Shown one piece after another: positions 35,176 through 44,472 of a DNA stretch of 64,000 bases. The stretch is from JAJRPT01 sp964465945 (GTDB lineage Bacteria > Bacteroidota > Ignavibacteria > Kapaibacteriales > UBA2268). Made by a program: the position numbers and the translations under genes. The notes below the pieces were generated by a model. That model saw nothing but the letters and a program-made list of their open reading frames with translations, made no database searches and was not told the origin of the DNA. The stretch covers positions 124,001 through 188,000 of the forward strand of contig CAYXMM010000004.1 of assembly GCA_964465945.1 (NCBI GenBank), written 5' to 3'. Each line of letters starts with the position of its first letter. Position 1 is the stretch's first letter.

Positions 35176-36081
35176 CTATTCATTTATAAATATGCTTTCA
35201 CTCCATTGCCCAAATCCCAAATTATTAATTCCTCTTACTTTATATTCTCCACTTAAAAGTTCGTTTTCAATAAAGTTTAGTTCACCATCATATAATATAG
35301 TCCATTCTGTCTTAGAGTTATCAGATTTATAAACTAATTGGTATGTAAGAGATTTGCTCTCTTTATCCCATTTTATTACATTATCCTCAAAAATAAAATT
35401 CATAACTCTGTCTGGTGTAAAAGTTTGTTTTGAAATAACTTTTGGAATAACAAATCCTATTTTCGTTAATTTAAAGTCCTTCTTACTCCAAAAAATTACA
35501 CACCAATTATATAGTGTCTTAAAGTTAATTGTGTCTTGTTCAAATCTCTTGTTTATTCTGTTAGTTAAGTTTTCTGCTTGTTCTTGGAGAATCAAAGCAT
35601 TCCCATAACTTTCTTTTAATATTTGAAGTTGACTAACTAAATTTTGAATTACAATTTTAGACATTTCATTATTATTAAATATTGGCAATGGCTCAATATT
35701 TTTTAACAATTCTGCTGCAAATTCAATTTTCTCTGTTCTTTTTGCAGGTATTTGTTCATTTAATTTTAAGAAGATTTTTTGATTAGAGTCGGTAATTAAT
35801 GGATTAATTATCTCTCTTAAAGATGTAAACCTCTGAAAGAACTCTTTTTCTAAATCTTTTATTTTAATAAATTTTAAGTTTTTTTCTTCGTTTATATGAT
35901 ATTGTTCATCTAATAAACTTTTGTATTCATCAAAAGCTAAATTAGCCCAATCCAATATTTCAGGTGTTATACAAAGTTCAGAAGCATAATTATTTATATT
36001 ATTCTTTAATATCCACAAACGAGAAAGTCTTGTGTTTCTAAGATCCATTGTAAAGCTATTACTCTCAATTAATATACTCAT
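35176..36081 (-). CDS. unknown protein with C-terminal Fn3-like domain
   Basis: A 301-aa protein without signal peptide. Residues 1-205 are predicted helical, including a heptad-like stretch (about 150-190, QEQAENLTNRINKRFEQ). The last 70 residues look like one fibronectin type III domain (NVIKWDKESKSLTYQLVY... ending EYKVRGINNLGFGQWSESI). I do not recognise the helical part. The gene lies convergent to the GT4 gene and downstream of an AT-rich 21-bp tandem repeat array (36149-36241) that covers its presumed promoter region. Confidence 0.6.
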   Translation of the reverse strand: MSILIESNSFTMDLRNTRLSRLWILKNNINNYASELCITPEILDWANLAFDEYKSLLDEQYHINEEKNLKFIKIKDLEKEFFQRFTSLREIINPLITDSNQKIFLKLNEQIPAKRTEKIEFAAELLKNIEPLPIFNNNEMSKIVIQNLVSQLQILKESYGNALILQEQAENLTNRINKRFEQDTINFKTLYNWCVIFWSKKDFKLTKIGFVIPKVISKQTFTPDRVMNFIFEDNVIKWDKESKSLTYQLVYKSDNSKTEWTILYDGELNFIENELLSGEYKVRGINNLGFGQWSESIFINE

Positions 36082-36148
36082 AATTTATCCATCTTATTAT
36101 TTTTATTATGCAAATTAAAAATAATTTATTAAAAATGTAATATTTTTC

Positions 36149-36241
36149 TATAAAATAGTTAATTTATTTTATAAAATAGAAAATTTATTGATAAAGTAAA
36201 TAATTTATTCTATAAAATAGGTAAATTAATTGACAAAATAG
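36149..36241. repeat. 21-bp tandem repeat array, five copies
   Basis: The core ATAAAATAG (variants ATAAAGTAA and ACAAAATAG) begins at 36150, 36171, 36191, 36212 and 36233, spacings of 21, 20, 21 and 21. The intervening bases are also alike (TTAATTTATTT, AAAATTTATT, ATAATTTATTC, GTAAATTAATT). The spacing equals two helical turns, so the copies face the same side of DNA. The array lies upstream of the 301-aa gene and downstream of the DUF58 gene. Confidence 0.75.
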
Positions 36242-36259
36242 TTTTTTATTTTAGTAAAA

Positions 36260-37147
36260 TTACAAGTTGTTTCTTTTTTTAATAAATTTTAAAAGTGCTA
36301 TATCGAATGGTTCATTAGTTAAAACTAAATTGTAATCAATTTTTTTATTATAGCAAATCGATTTTAGGTTTTCAATATAATTACTTACTAACTTCTTATA
36401 TTCTAATTTAATATGATGAGGTGAAGTAATAAGTTCTTCATCAGTTTCTAAGTCTTTAAAGCTAACATTCTGCCCAAAATCAAATTCTATTTCTTTTGGG
36501 TCTAAAACTTGAAACAAAATTATTTCGTGATTATAGTGTCGAAAATTGTTCAAAAGATTTTCAATTGATTGTAATTCATCAAAGAAATCAGAAATTATTA
36601 CAATTAAAGACCTTCTTTTAATTTTCATCACAATACTGTTTAAAGATTCAGAAGTGCTAGTTTTATTACTTGGGATATTATTTTCAAGTTGTTTAATTAG
36701 CTCTCCAATATAAGACCCAGTGGATTTTGGTGGCATAAATTTTTCAATAACTTCATTGAAAATGACTAAACCAACGGCATCTCTTTGCAAATTTAACATA
36801 AAAGCCAGCGAAGCCGCAAGAAAAATAGAGTAATTATACTTAGAAGGATTATCATCAGAAAAATATGACATAGATTTTGAGGAATCAACAATTAGTGTGC
36901 TTCTAAGATTTGTTTCTTCTTCAAACTGTTTGATATAAAACTTATTTGTTCTTGCATACACTCCCCAGTCTAATTTTCTTATTTCATCACCAGGTCTATA
37001 TTGCTTGTGTTCTGAAAATTCAGCACTAAACCCATGATAAGGTGATTTATGTATACCTGTAATAAAGCCCTCAACTACAAGTTTTGCTTTCAATTCGAGA
37101 TTTGATAGAGATTTGGCATTATCAGGACTAAATATGTTCTTTTGCAT
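36260..37147 (-). CDS. DUF58 domain protein (MoxR-associated type)
   Basis: A protein of about 295 aa, started at the ATG at 37145-37147; an upstream in-frame TTG is possible. DUF58 motifs are present: GFITGIHKSPYHGFSAEF, YRPGDEIRKLDWGVYART and the VWA-like VDSSKSMSYF metal site near residue 85. DUF58 proteins usually sit beside a MoxR ATPase and VWA proteins, with roles in envelope or complex assembly. No MoxR gene is adjacent here; both flanking regions are non-coding or unrelated, so it is isolated. Confidence 0.88.
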   Translation of the reverse strand: MQKNIFSPDNAKSLSNLELKAKLVVEGFITGIHKSPYHGFSAEFSEHKQYRPGDEIRKLDWGVYARTNKFYIKQFEEETNLRSTLIVDSSKSMSYFSDDNPSKYNYSIFLAASLAFMLNLQRDAVGLVIFNEVIEKFMPPKSTGSYIGELIKQLENNIPSNKTSTSESLNSIVMKIKRRSLIVIISDFFDELQSIENLLNNFRHYNHEIILFQVLDPKEIEFDFGQNVSFKDLETDEELITSPHHIKLEYKKLVSNYIENLKSICYNKKIDYNLVLTNEPFDIALLKFIKKRNNL

Positions 37148-37286
37148 TATTATTATATCGTTTTTCAAATATTTATGTTTCAAAATTAAAAATTTTTAAG
37201 AAAAATACTTCTAAACTATTTTTTTATGATATTTTTAAATTATTTATTCTTATTTTGCATTTTATATTCATTAAAAAGGAAAATTT

Positions 37287-38252
37287 ATGGAGTGGGCTTA
37301 CTGGGCCGGATTTATTCTACTCGTAATGTTTTTGCTATATTTAGATCTTGGAGTTCTTAATAAAAACCCTCACGAAGTTAAAACAAAAGAAGCATTAGGT
37401 TGGACTTTATTTTGGGTTTTCATTTCATTATTATTTAATGTATTTGTTTATTATGCTTATGAACATCAATTAATACACACTTTTACAGGTGCTGAAGAGC
37501 TAAGTGGTTATGAAGCCGCCTTGAAGTATTTTACTGGTTATTTAATTGAAAAGTCGCTTTCACTTGACAATATCTTTGTAATTGCAATGATATTTAGTTA
37601 CTTCCAAGTTCCTTTAAAATACCAGCATGAGGTCTTATTCTGGGGAATCTTAGGGGCTATTGTATTTAGAGGTATAATGATTGTTGTTGGTGCAGCACTA
37701 ATTAATCAATTTGATTGGATTACTTATGTTTTTGGTGCATTATTGATTGTATCTGCTGTAAAAATGGCAAAAGAAGGTGAAAATCAGGAATACATTCCAG
37801 ATACAAACCCATTTTTAAAATTAGCTAAAAAATTATATCCAGTTTCTCATGAAATGAATGGAACTTTCTTTCATACAATAAATGGTGTAAAGCATATTAC
37901 ATCACTATTTGTAGTATTAATTGTTATTGAAACTACTGACATTATGTTTGCAGTAGATTCAATTCCAGCGATATTTGCTGTTACAACTGATTCATTTATT
38001 GTTTTTACTTCTAATATTTTTGCAATACTTGGCTTAAGATCATTGTATTTTGTTCTTGCTGCAATGATGAATAAGTTTAAATATATCAAATATAGTCTAG
38101 TGTTCATTCTGGGATTCGTAGGTATTAAAATGCTACTAATTCACCATTATAAGTTTGACACTTGGGTCTCATTATCAGTAATTATTGGATTACTTACTAT
38201 TGGTATTTTAGCTTCTATAAACAATAATAAAAAAACTGAAAGTAATTCGTAA
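37287..38252 (+). CDS. TerC/Alx family integral membrane protein
   Basis: A 321-aa protein with about nine membrane segments. The conserved acidic residues in the membrane are visible: LYLDLGVLN, EKSLSLDNIFVIAMIF and VIETTDIMFAVDSIPAIFAVT. Relatives export Mn2+ or are tied to tellurite resistance; Alx in E. coli is manganese-related and pH-controlled by an RNA element. I saw no yybP-like riboswitch in the 103 bases upstream. A purine-rich AAAAGGAAAA lies before the ATG. Agmatinase follows after 4 bases. Confidence 0.92.
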   Translation: MEWAYWAGFILLVMFLLYLDLGVLNKNPHEVKTKEALGWTLFWVFISLLFNVFVYYAYEHQLIHTFTGAEELSGYEAALKYFTGYLIEKSLSLDNIFVIAMIFSYFQVPLKYQHEVLFWGILGAIVFRGIMIVVGAALINQFDWITYVFGALLIVSAVKMAKEGENQEYIPDTNPFLKLAKKLYPVSHEMNGTFFHTINGVKHITSLFVVLIVIETTDIMFAVDSIPAIFAVTTDSFIVFTSNIFAILGLRSLYFVLAAMMNKFKYIKYSLVFILGFVGIKMLLIHHYKFDTWVSLSVIIGLLTIGILASINNNKKTESNS

Positions 38253-38256
38253 ATAA

Positions 38257-39147
38257 ATGAAAGTTTTAGCATTAGAGAATAATTTTTTGGCTATTGATGA
38301 AGAGTTTTCAAATTATGAAAACTCTCAGATAGTTATTCTTCAAGCTCCTTACGAACATACTGTAAGTTATGGCGGTGGCACTAAATTTGGTCCGGAGGCA
38401 ATAATTAAAGCAAGCCATTTTGTCGAGTTCTATGACGATGAATTTGATAGAGAGTTGTGTTTTGAAAAAGGAATTTGTACCCTTGATGAAATTAATTACA
38501 ATGATAATGTTGATTTAGAAGCTTTAAGTTTACTTCAAAACGAAGTATCAAGTCATCTTAATAATAATAAATTCGTTGTTACATTAGGAGGTGAACATAC
38601 AATTTCGTCTGCTACCATCAAATCCCACTTTGAGAAATTTCCCGATATGTCTGTTTTACAATTTGATGCACATTCAGATTTAAGAGAAGAATACCAAGAT
38701 TCAATATATTCTCACGCTTGCATAATGGCAAGAGTTAAAGATTTCTTCCCTGCAAATCGTATTTTTCAAATAGGGATACGCGCTTTATGTAAAGAGGAAG
38801 CAATTTTAATAAAACAAAAAAATGTAAATACTCGATTTGCATCTTCAATAAAAAGAAATGTCTATGGCGAAAATTGGGTAAAAGACTTAGTAAGCAAAAT
38901 GTCATCAAATGTTTATGTTACTTTTGATGTTGATTATTTCGACCCCGCAATTATGCCCTCTACTGGTACTCCTGAGCCAGATGGTTTCTTATATAATGAT
39001 GCTTTAGAAGTGTTTAGAGAAATAAAAAGACAAGGAAAAAACATAATTGGCTTTGATGTTGTAGAACTTGCACCAGTTGAAAACATATCACACCCAGACA
39101 TACTTACAGCAAGATTAATATATAAGATGCTAAATTTTGCTTTTTAA
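38257..39147 (+). CDS. speB: agmatinase/ureohydrolase
   Basis: A 296-aa ureohydrolase. The manganese ligands are present: GGEHT, FDAHSDLR and TFDVDYFDPA, with the specificity loop STGTPEPDGF and the closing FDVVELAP motif. The length and GTPEPDG loop favour agmatinase (agmatine to putrescine and urea) over arginase, but activity on another guanidino compound cannot be excluded. It lies 4 bases after TerC, which may supply manganese context; that link is inference. Confidence 0.88.
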   Translation: MKVLALENNFLAIDEEFSNYENSQIVILQAPYEHTVSYGGGTKFGPEAIIKASHFVEFYDDEFDRELCFEKGICTLDEINYNDNVDLEALSLLQNEVSSHLNNNKFVVTLGGEHTISSATIKSHFEKFPDMSVLQFDAHSDLREEYQDSIYSHACIMARVKDFFPANRIFQIGIRALCKEEAILIKQKNVNTRFASSIKRNVYGENWVKDLVSKMSSNVYVTFDVDYFDPAIMPSTGTPEPDGFLYNDALEVFREIKRQGKNIIGFDVVELAPVENISHPDILTARLIYKMLNFAF

Positions 39148-39198
39148 CTTTTAATTTTTAATTTCGTATAAATTTATAATTACAAACTGGTGGTATAA

Positions 39199-40089
39199 AT
39201 GAAATTATCAATCATTTTATTATTAATATTATTATCTTTAAAATCTTATTCGCAAGAAATAGAAGCAAAAGTATTTGTTGATTTGCAACAGATTGAGCAA
39301 CAAAATAGAGTAAATGTTCAAACAATGGCAAGTGATTTAGAAAGGTATATAAACAATACAAAATTTACTAACTTGCAGTGGGATGGACCGAAAATTCCAG
39401 TTGATATAACTATTATTCTTTCTGGTGGGTTTAATAATAACTATGAAGGTAGATTAATTTTAACTTCACAAACCAGACTAAATGGTAATGACGAAATAAG
39501 AACTACTGTTCTTAAGCTAATGGATGCACAATGGAATTTTCAATATGCAAGGGGTGCATTTTTTAGTTATAATCCTCTTCGTTATGACCCCTTTATTACA
39601 CTTATTGATTTTTATATGAATCTTGTTATTGGTGCCGATTTAGATTCTTATGGAGAGTTAGGAGGAACTAATTTATTCAATAGTGCAAGACAAATTTGTT
39701 TACTTGGGGCAAACAATAACGGGCAAGGATATCAAACTATATCACAACCAGGGGAATTAACAAGATATAATATTGTTTCAGATTTAGTTGATTTAAGATA
39801 TGAAGATTTACGAAAGTTAGTTTTTGCTTTCTTTTATGATGGTTTAGATTTAATGGTTACTAATAAAGAAAAAGGGCTTTCAAATTTAATATCAATTATT
39901 GGAGAAATGGCTGATTTTAAAAAGAATAAGATGACTGGACCTTCTGCTTATTTGCAAATCTTTTTTGATGCTAAAGCTAAAGAAATTGCACAAACACTAA
40001 CTGGTAATGACAATGAACAAGTTTTCAAAGATTTGATGTATCTTGACCCAAGTAATTCATCATTGTACCAACAAGCAATGGATCAATAA
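39199..40089 (+). CDS. porD: DUF4835 family protein (PorD-like, type IX secretion)
   Basis: A 296-aa exported protein with a signal peptide ending SYSQ (1-19). It has the DUF4835 layout: VFVDLQQIEQQNRVNVQTM in a first beta region, the WDGPKIPVDITI strand, QWNFQYARGAFFSYNPLRYDP, and a helical second half with LRYEDLRKLVFAFFYDGLD. DUF4835 members are annotated as PorD, a component tied to the type IX secretion/gliding machinery. This fits the two T9SS-tailed proteins in this window. A bidirectional terminator follows. Confidence 0.82.
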   Translation: MKLSIILLLILLSLKSYSQEIEAKVFVDLQQIEQQNRVNVQTMASDLERYINNTKFTNLQWDGPKIPVDITIILSGGFNNNYEGRLILTSQTRLNGNDEIRTTVLKLMDAQWNFQYARGAFFSYNPLRYDPFITLIDFYMNLVIGADLDSYGELGGTNLFNSARQICLLGANNNGQGYQTISQPGELTRYNIVSDLVDLRYEDLRKLVFAFFYDGLDLMVTNKEKGLSNLISIIGEMADFKKNKMTGPSAYLQIFFDAKAKEIAQTLTGNDNEQVFKDLMYLDPSNSSLYQQAMDQ

Positions 40090-40116
40090 TATCGTTAAAT
40101 CAAGTTTGTAAATATT

Positions 40117-40149
40117 AAAAAAAAGAGACTGAATTTCAGTCTCTTTTTT
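40117..40149. terminator. bidirectional terminator between porD-like gene and 77-residue-repeat gene
   Basis: AAAAAAAAGAGACTGAA pairs with TTCAGTCTCTTTTTT around a single unpaired base. T runs follow on both strands, as needed for the convergent genes ending at 40089 and 40174. Confidence 0.85.
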
Positions 40150-40173
40150 AATTTATTTAACTTATGGATAGTG

Positions 40174-41778
40174 TTATTTTAAATTACTTAGTTCTTTATT
40201 AATATCGGCAATTCTTTCTTCATTACTTTTCTTAGTTTCAAGTTTTTCATTAAGTTTTGCTTCTTGTTCTGATATTAATATGTTCAAATTAATTTTCTCT
40301 TCTTCATTAGCATTATCAAGTTTTTGTTTCAAATCATTTAGAGCAATTTCATCACTTCCAATCGCCTCGCTTAATCTCACCAACTTATTATTAAGATTAT
40401 CTATAATTGAATGGAGTTTTTTCGATTTTTCGTCTTTTTTATTGCCTAAATACTCATTACGTTTCTTATCAAATTTTTCAAATCCTAATCTAATTTTTGC
40501 TAATAAATCATTACGTTGTCCACGTTTCAATTTAAGAATTTTAGTTTCATCTTGAACAGTCAATAGACCTTCTCTTATATCTCTAAAGTCATTCGAGTAT
40601 TCTACATTCATTAAAGCTTCATTTACTTTGATTTCTAATTTAGCAAAATTAGTGTTCGATTCATTTTCAAATTCTTCTCTATTTTCATCTTGTTGATCAT
40701 TTAAACCGTTAAACACTTCTCTAATTTTTCCAAAAAGTTCGTCTCTTTGAGATTTTGATAATGTTAACTCTTTTAGTTCTTTTTGAATGTTAATTAGAGT
40801 TTGTCTTGCAGTCGTAAAATTACTTGGGTTTGCAGCGAATTCAATTGCTTGATTTACAGCAGGTAAAATTTTATCGTAATTTTCTGTCGATTCTTTTGAG
40901 AAACTTTCCCTTTGTTGGTCTTGTCGGTCATTTAGTTTATTAAAAGTCTCTCTGATACTTTGAAAGAGTTCATCTCTATTATTTTTCTTTAATTTTAACT
41001 CTTTAATTTCATTTTGAATTTCAATTAATTTTTTACGAGATTCATTGAATTTTTCACTCTTTTCAACAAAATTTAAGATATGTTCTACTTTCGGCTTAAC
41101 CATTAAGAAATTATTTGAACATTCCATTTCATAAGATTCTCTTTCATCTGTCTCTTTTTTATTTACTGAATCGTAAACTTCTTGAATTGATTTGAAAAAT
41201 CTATCTTTATCACTTTGTCTTAATTTAACTTTCTTTAATTCAGTTTGAATATTAGCTAGTATTTTTCTTGCTTCTTTAAAAACTGATAACTCAGAAACTT
41301 TTTTAATTTCTTCGTCAAATTTAGCTTCAAATACTTTTAAATTTTCATCAAAAATTTTATTTAACTCTTCTTTAACTTCATCTTGTTTTTCAGCTAATTT
41401 CTCATAAATTTCTTGAAGATGATTAATTAATTTATCTTTTTCAGCAATCGGAATTAAAAATAAAGAAATTACTTGCTCCTTTAAAGAAACAATGTTTTTT
41501 CTTAATGTTCTAAAATCTGTTTCAGCATTTATCGCTCCGTTAATAGCCAATATTTGAGTTTCTAAATTAGAAAATTCAACTCTTTGGTTGGCTAATGCTT
41601 CAGCATTAACTGGTGGCTCAAATTTGGGAGAATTATCAGTTATACTTTCTGATTTTTCAAGATTATTTACTTCAGTGGCTATTTCATCACTAGCACTTAC
41701 TTGTTCTGTAACTGACATAGTATTTTCTGTGCTTTGTTCTACTATTGTTGTGTCTTGTATGTTTTGTTCTTCCATCAT
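40174..41778 (-). CDS. coiled-coil protein of five 77-residue repeats
   Basis: A 534-aa acidic/basic helical protein with no signal peptide. After a disordered Ser/Glu/Thr-rich leader (1-86), five repeats of 77 residues follow: about 87-164 (with one insertion), 165-241, 242-318, 319-395 and 396-472. The shared pattern is F..AR..L..IQ.ELK.L.L....RDELF..IRE.F..LN..QD..RE.F..ES. A C-terminal coiled coil (473-534) closes it. I do not recognise the family; a DUF349-like helical repeat is the nearest impression. It follows ftsH after 24 bases. Confidence 0.75.
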   Translation of the reverse strand: MMEEQNIQDTTIVEQSTENTMSVTEQVSASDEIATEVNNLEKSESITDNSPKFEPPVNAEALANQRVEFSNLETQILAINGAINAETDFRTLRKNIVSLKEQVISLFLIPIAEKDKLINHLQEIYEKLAEKQDEVKEELNKIFDENLKVFEAKFDEEIKKVSELSVFKEARKILANIQTELKKVKLRQSDKDRFFKSIQEVYDSVNKKETDERESYEMECSNNFLMVKPKVEHILNFVEKSEKFNESRKKLIEIQNEIKELKLKKNNRDELFQSIRETFNKLNDRQDQQRESFSKESTENYDKILPAVNQAIEFAANPSNFTTARQTLINIQKELKELTLSKSQRDELFGKIREVFNGLNDQQDENREEFENESNTNFAKLEIKVNEALMNVEYSNDFRDIREGLLTVQDETKILKLKRGQRNDLLAKIRLGFEKFDKKRNEYLGNKKDEKSKKLHSIIDNLNNKLVRLSEAIGSDEIALNDLKQKLDNANEEEKINLNILISEQEAKLNEKLETKKSNEERIADINKELSNLK

Positions 41779-41802
41779 AAATCCAATAAAGGGTTTGTAA
41801 AA

Positions 41803-43818
41803 TTATTTATTTTCGATATTATTTTCGATTTTTTCTTCTTTGTTTAACTTAATTGATTTGATTGCTTCCATTGCCATTTTACTGATTGGTGGCAATTCCT
41901 CTCCATTTATTAAAGCTTTAAGTTCTTCCCCATCAATAGTTTCTCTTTCTATTAATATTTTTGAAGTTCTATGTAATAATTCTATGTTTTCTCTTAGTAC
42001 TAACTCTGCTTTGTCATAAGCATCAGAGATAAGCTTTCTCACTTCTTCATCAATTAGCTCAGAAGTTCTCTCGCTATGATCCTTTGCTTGTGAAATTTCT
42101 TTGCCTAAAAATACATCTTCTGAATTTGAGTTTAAGTTTACGGGACCTAAAATATCGCTCATTCCCCAATCGCATACCATTTTCCTCGCCATTCTTGTAG
42201 CTTGTTGAATGTCTCCTGAAGCTCCACTTGAGCGAATGTTAAATATTATTTTCTCAGCAGCTCGTCCACCCATTGTCATAGCCAATTTAGATTCTAAATA
42301 ATTATAACTCCAAGAATGAGTATCTTCAACGGGTAAAGAAGTTGTAACTCCTAATGCGCGACCTCTTGGGATAATTGTAACTTTATGAACGGGGTCTGAA
42401 TTTGGTAACAACATTCCAACTAAAGCGTGTCCCATTTCATGATAAGCAGTTACTTCTTTTTCTTTTTCGGATATAACCATACTTTTGCGTTCAATACCCA
42501 TCATCACTTTATCTTTAGCATTTTCAAAATCATACATTGTAACTTTGTCTGAGTCTCTTCTTGCAGCTAAAAGAGCGGCTTCATTTACAATATTTGCAAT
42601 ATCAGCACCTGAAAAACCAGGTGTTCCTTTGGCTAAAATTGTTAAATCAACATCATCGCCCATAGGAATTTTTGATGTATGAACTTTAAAAATACCTTCT
42701 CTACCTTTAACATCTGGTCTATCAACAACGATTTGTCTATCAAATCTACCTGGTCTTAATAAAGCAGGGTCTAACACATCAGGTCGGTTGGTGGCAGCTA
42801 TTATAATAACGCCACTATTTTGCTCAAACCCGTCCATTTCAACAAGTAATTGGTTTAATGTTTGCTCTCTTTCATCGTGTCCTCCACCTAAACCAGCACC
42901 TCTTTGTCTTCCAACAGCGTCAATTTCGTCTATAAAGCAAATACAAGGTGAGTTCTTTTTTGCTTGTTCAAATAAATCTCTAACTCTTGAAGCTCCAACA
43001 CCTACAAACATTTCTACAAAGTCTGCTCCTGACATTGAGAAAAACGGGACTTGCGCTTCACCTGCAACTGCTCTTGCTAATAAAGTTTTTCCAGTACCTG
43101 GAGGTCCTAAAAGTAAAACACCTTTTGGAATTTTCCCACCTAATTTTTGGAATTTAGATGGTTCTTTTAGAAACTCAATTACTTCAACTAATTCATATTT
43201 TGCTTCATCAGCTCCTGCTACATCATTAAAAGTTACTTTGTTTGCCCCTTCAGTCATTAGTTTAACTCTTGCCTTTCCAAAACTAAAAAGTCCTCTTTGT
43301 CCGCCTCCTCCAGCTCCACCTTGCATTCTTCTAAATATGAAAATTAGAAAAACAAATAGTAAAATCAAAGGTAAAATAGATAATATAGTACCCCAGAAAT
43401 AATTATCTCCTTCTTCATATTGAAAATCAATACCTTTTTCAGACCATACTTTTTCTGTTTCAGAATCAATAACAGCTAATTTAACTTTGAACTGTTTAAT
43501 TTCTTTTGGTGCGCTATTTATGCTAAGAGTTTGAGAATGTTTTAAAAAACCTTGAAACTCAAAGTCGTTAATTTGCGATTTATAAATAACGGCAGATTTT
43601 ATTAAATCTTTGTCTAATAATTCTTTGTATTGTAAATATGAAATTTTATTTTCAACTTTATTTCCTTCTTGCAATATAAAAACTAAGCTAAAAACACCTA
43701 AAACAATAAAGCCCCATAATAATAGATTTTTCATAACATTATTGCCTTCACCATTATTTTTCTGGTTAAAAGGGTTCATTTTCTGTTTATTATTGTCATT
43801 ATTTTGCTGACCTGACAT
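41803..43818 (-). CDS. ftsH: ATP-dependent zinc metalloprotease FtsH
   Basis: A 671-aa membrane protease that degrades unfolded membrane and regulatory proteins. Two membrane segments (about 31-50 and 142-162) flank a periplasmic domain. The AAA domain has Walker A GPPGTGKT (238-245), Walker B CFIDEID (about 294-300), the FVGVGASRVRDLF pore region and the SRH with RPGRFDR. The zinc site is HEMGH at 460-464. It starts with a Gln/Asn-rich leader and has GGAG before the ATG. The repeat-protein gene downstream may be co-transcribed. Confidence 0.97.
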   Translation of the reverse strand: MSGQQNNDNNKQKMNPFNQKNNGEGNNVMKNLLLWGFIVLGVFSLVFILQEGNKVENKISYLQYKELLDKDLIKSAVIYKSQINDFEFQGFLKHSQTLSINSAPKEIKQFKVKLAVIDSETEKVWSEKGIDFQYEEGDNYFWGTILSILPLILLFVFLIFIFRRMQGGAGGGGQRGLFSFGKARVKLMTEGANKVTFNDVAGADEAKYELVEVIEFLKEPSKFQKLGGKIPKGVLLLGPPGTGKTLLARAVAGEAQVPFFSMSGADFVEMFVGVGASRVRDLFEQAKKNSPCICFIDEIDAVGRQRGAGLGGGHDEREQTLNQLLVEMDGFEQNSGVIIIAATNRPDVLDPALLRPGRFDRQIVVDRPDVKGREGIFKVHTSKIPMGDDVDLTILAKGTPGFSGADIANIVNEAALLAARRDSDKVTMYDFENAKDKVMMGIERKSMVISEKEKEVTAYHEMGHALVGMLLPNSDPVHKVTIIPRGRALGVTTSLPVEDTHSWSYNYLESKLAMTMGGRAAEKIIFNIRSSGASGDIQQATRMARKMVCDWGMSDILGPVNLNSNSEDVFLGKEISQAKDHSERTSELIDEEVRKLISDAYDKAELVLRENIELLHRTSKILIERETIDGEELKALINGEELPPISKMAMEAIKSIKLNKEEKIENNIENK

Positions 43819-43979
43819 CTATTCTCCAAAATTATATTTTTCAAATTCTAATAACGATTAACTAAATAATAAATTTTTAAATAATTAAAATATATTAAAT
43901 TTTAAAATATTTATATGAAATAAAACACGTTTATACTATTAAGTAAAGATATAAATAAAGTTACAAAAATTTAATTTCT

Positions 43980-44357
43980 TTATACTTTATTCCATTTTCC
44001 TTTACTTTTGGCAATATCAATGGTTAATTGACCATATTCTGTCATTAAACCTTTCTCAATCATTTTTTCTGCACGCTCAATATTTGGTTTACTCCAGTTA
44101 CTCTTCTTAATATTTCTTTTAGAAAATGTTAAGTAGTAACTTTCAAAATCACGCTTTTTGCACAAACTATCTATCCACCCAAAACAAAGTGCTTCTTCAG
44201 TTGCGTCATTCAAGTTAATACTTTCTACTTTGCTTTGCTTATGGTATAAAATTAACCAAACAGATTTTTTTGTTTGACTATTTTCAATAAGCCATTTTCT
44301 CCAATCATCTCGCGTTCGAGCATATATTGCTTCTTTACCATCTTTTAATTCAATCAT
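43980..44357 (-). CDS. short YdeI/OmdA-like protein
   Basis: A 125-aa protein matching the N-terminal domain of YdeI-type proteins: ARTRDDWRKWLIENS, KSVWLILYHKQS, ATEEALCFGWIDSL and the NWSKPNIERAEKMIEKGLM helix. Family members usually run to about 190 aa with a C-terminal helical OmdA domain; here the stop comes soon after SKGKWNKV. It may be a natural short form or a C-terminally truncated gene. The family's role is unclear. It stands alone downstream of rpsP. Confidence 0.75.
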   Translation of the reverse strand: MIELKDGKEAIYARTRDDWRKWLIENSQTKKSVWLILYHKQSKVESINLNDATEEALCFGWIDSLCKKRDFESYYLTFSKRNIKKSNWSKPNIERAEKMIEKGLMTEYGQLTIDIAKSKGKWNKV

Positions 44358-44415
44358 TTTTATATATTTTTTAAGTATTTTAATTATAACTTAAAATAAG
44401 TTTTAATAAACATTA

Positions 44416-44449
44416 AAATACCCTCAAACTCTATGTTTTGAGGGTATTT
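44416..44449 (-). terminator. terminator after rpsP
   Basis: AAATACCCTCAAA (44416-44428) pairs fully with TTTGAGGGTATTT (44437-44449) around 8 bases. On the minus strand TTTTAA follows. It lies just beyond the rpsP stop codon at 44473. Confidence 0.8.
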
Positions 44450-44472
44450 ATATCTAATTCAATTTAATAGAA

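Noticed and set aside
36149..36241. CRISPR-like regular spacing
   Set aside because: The unit is only 21 bp, fully AT-rich, with no distinct spacers and no cas genes; it is a simple tandem array.
37184..37286. Manganese (yybP-ykoY) riboswitch before TerC
   Set aside because: The 103-base leader is almost pure A/T and lacks the conserved paired elements and loops of that riboswitch.
42788..43402. 204-aa plus-strand frame
   Set aside because: It lies wholly inside ftsH on the opposite strand and is a shadow of that strongly conserved gene.
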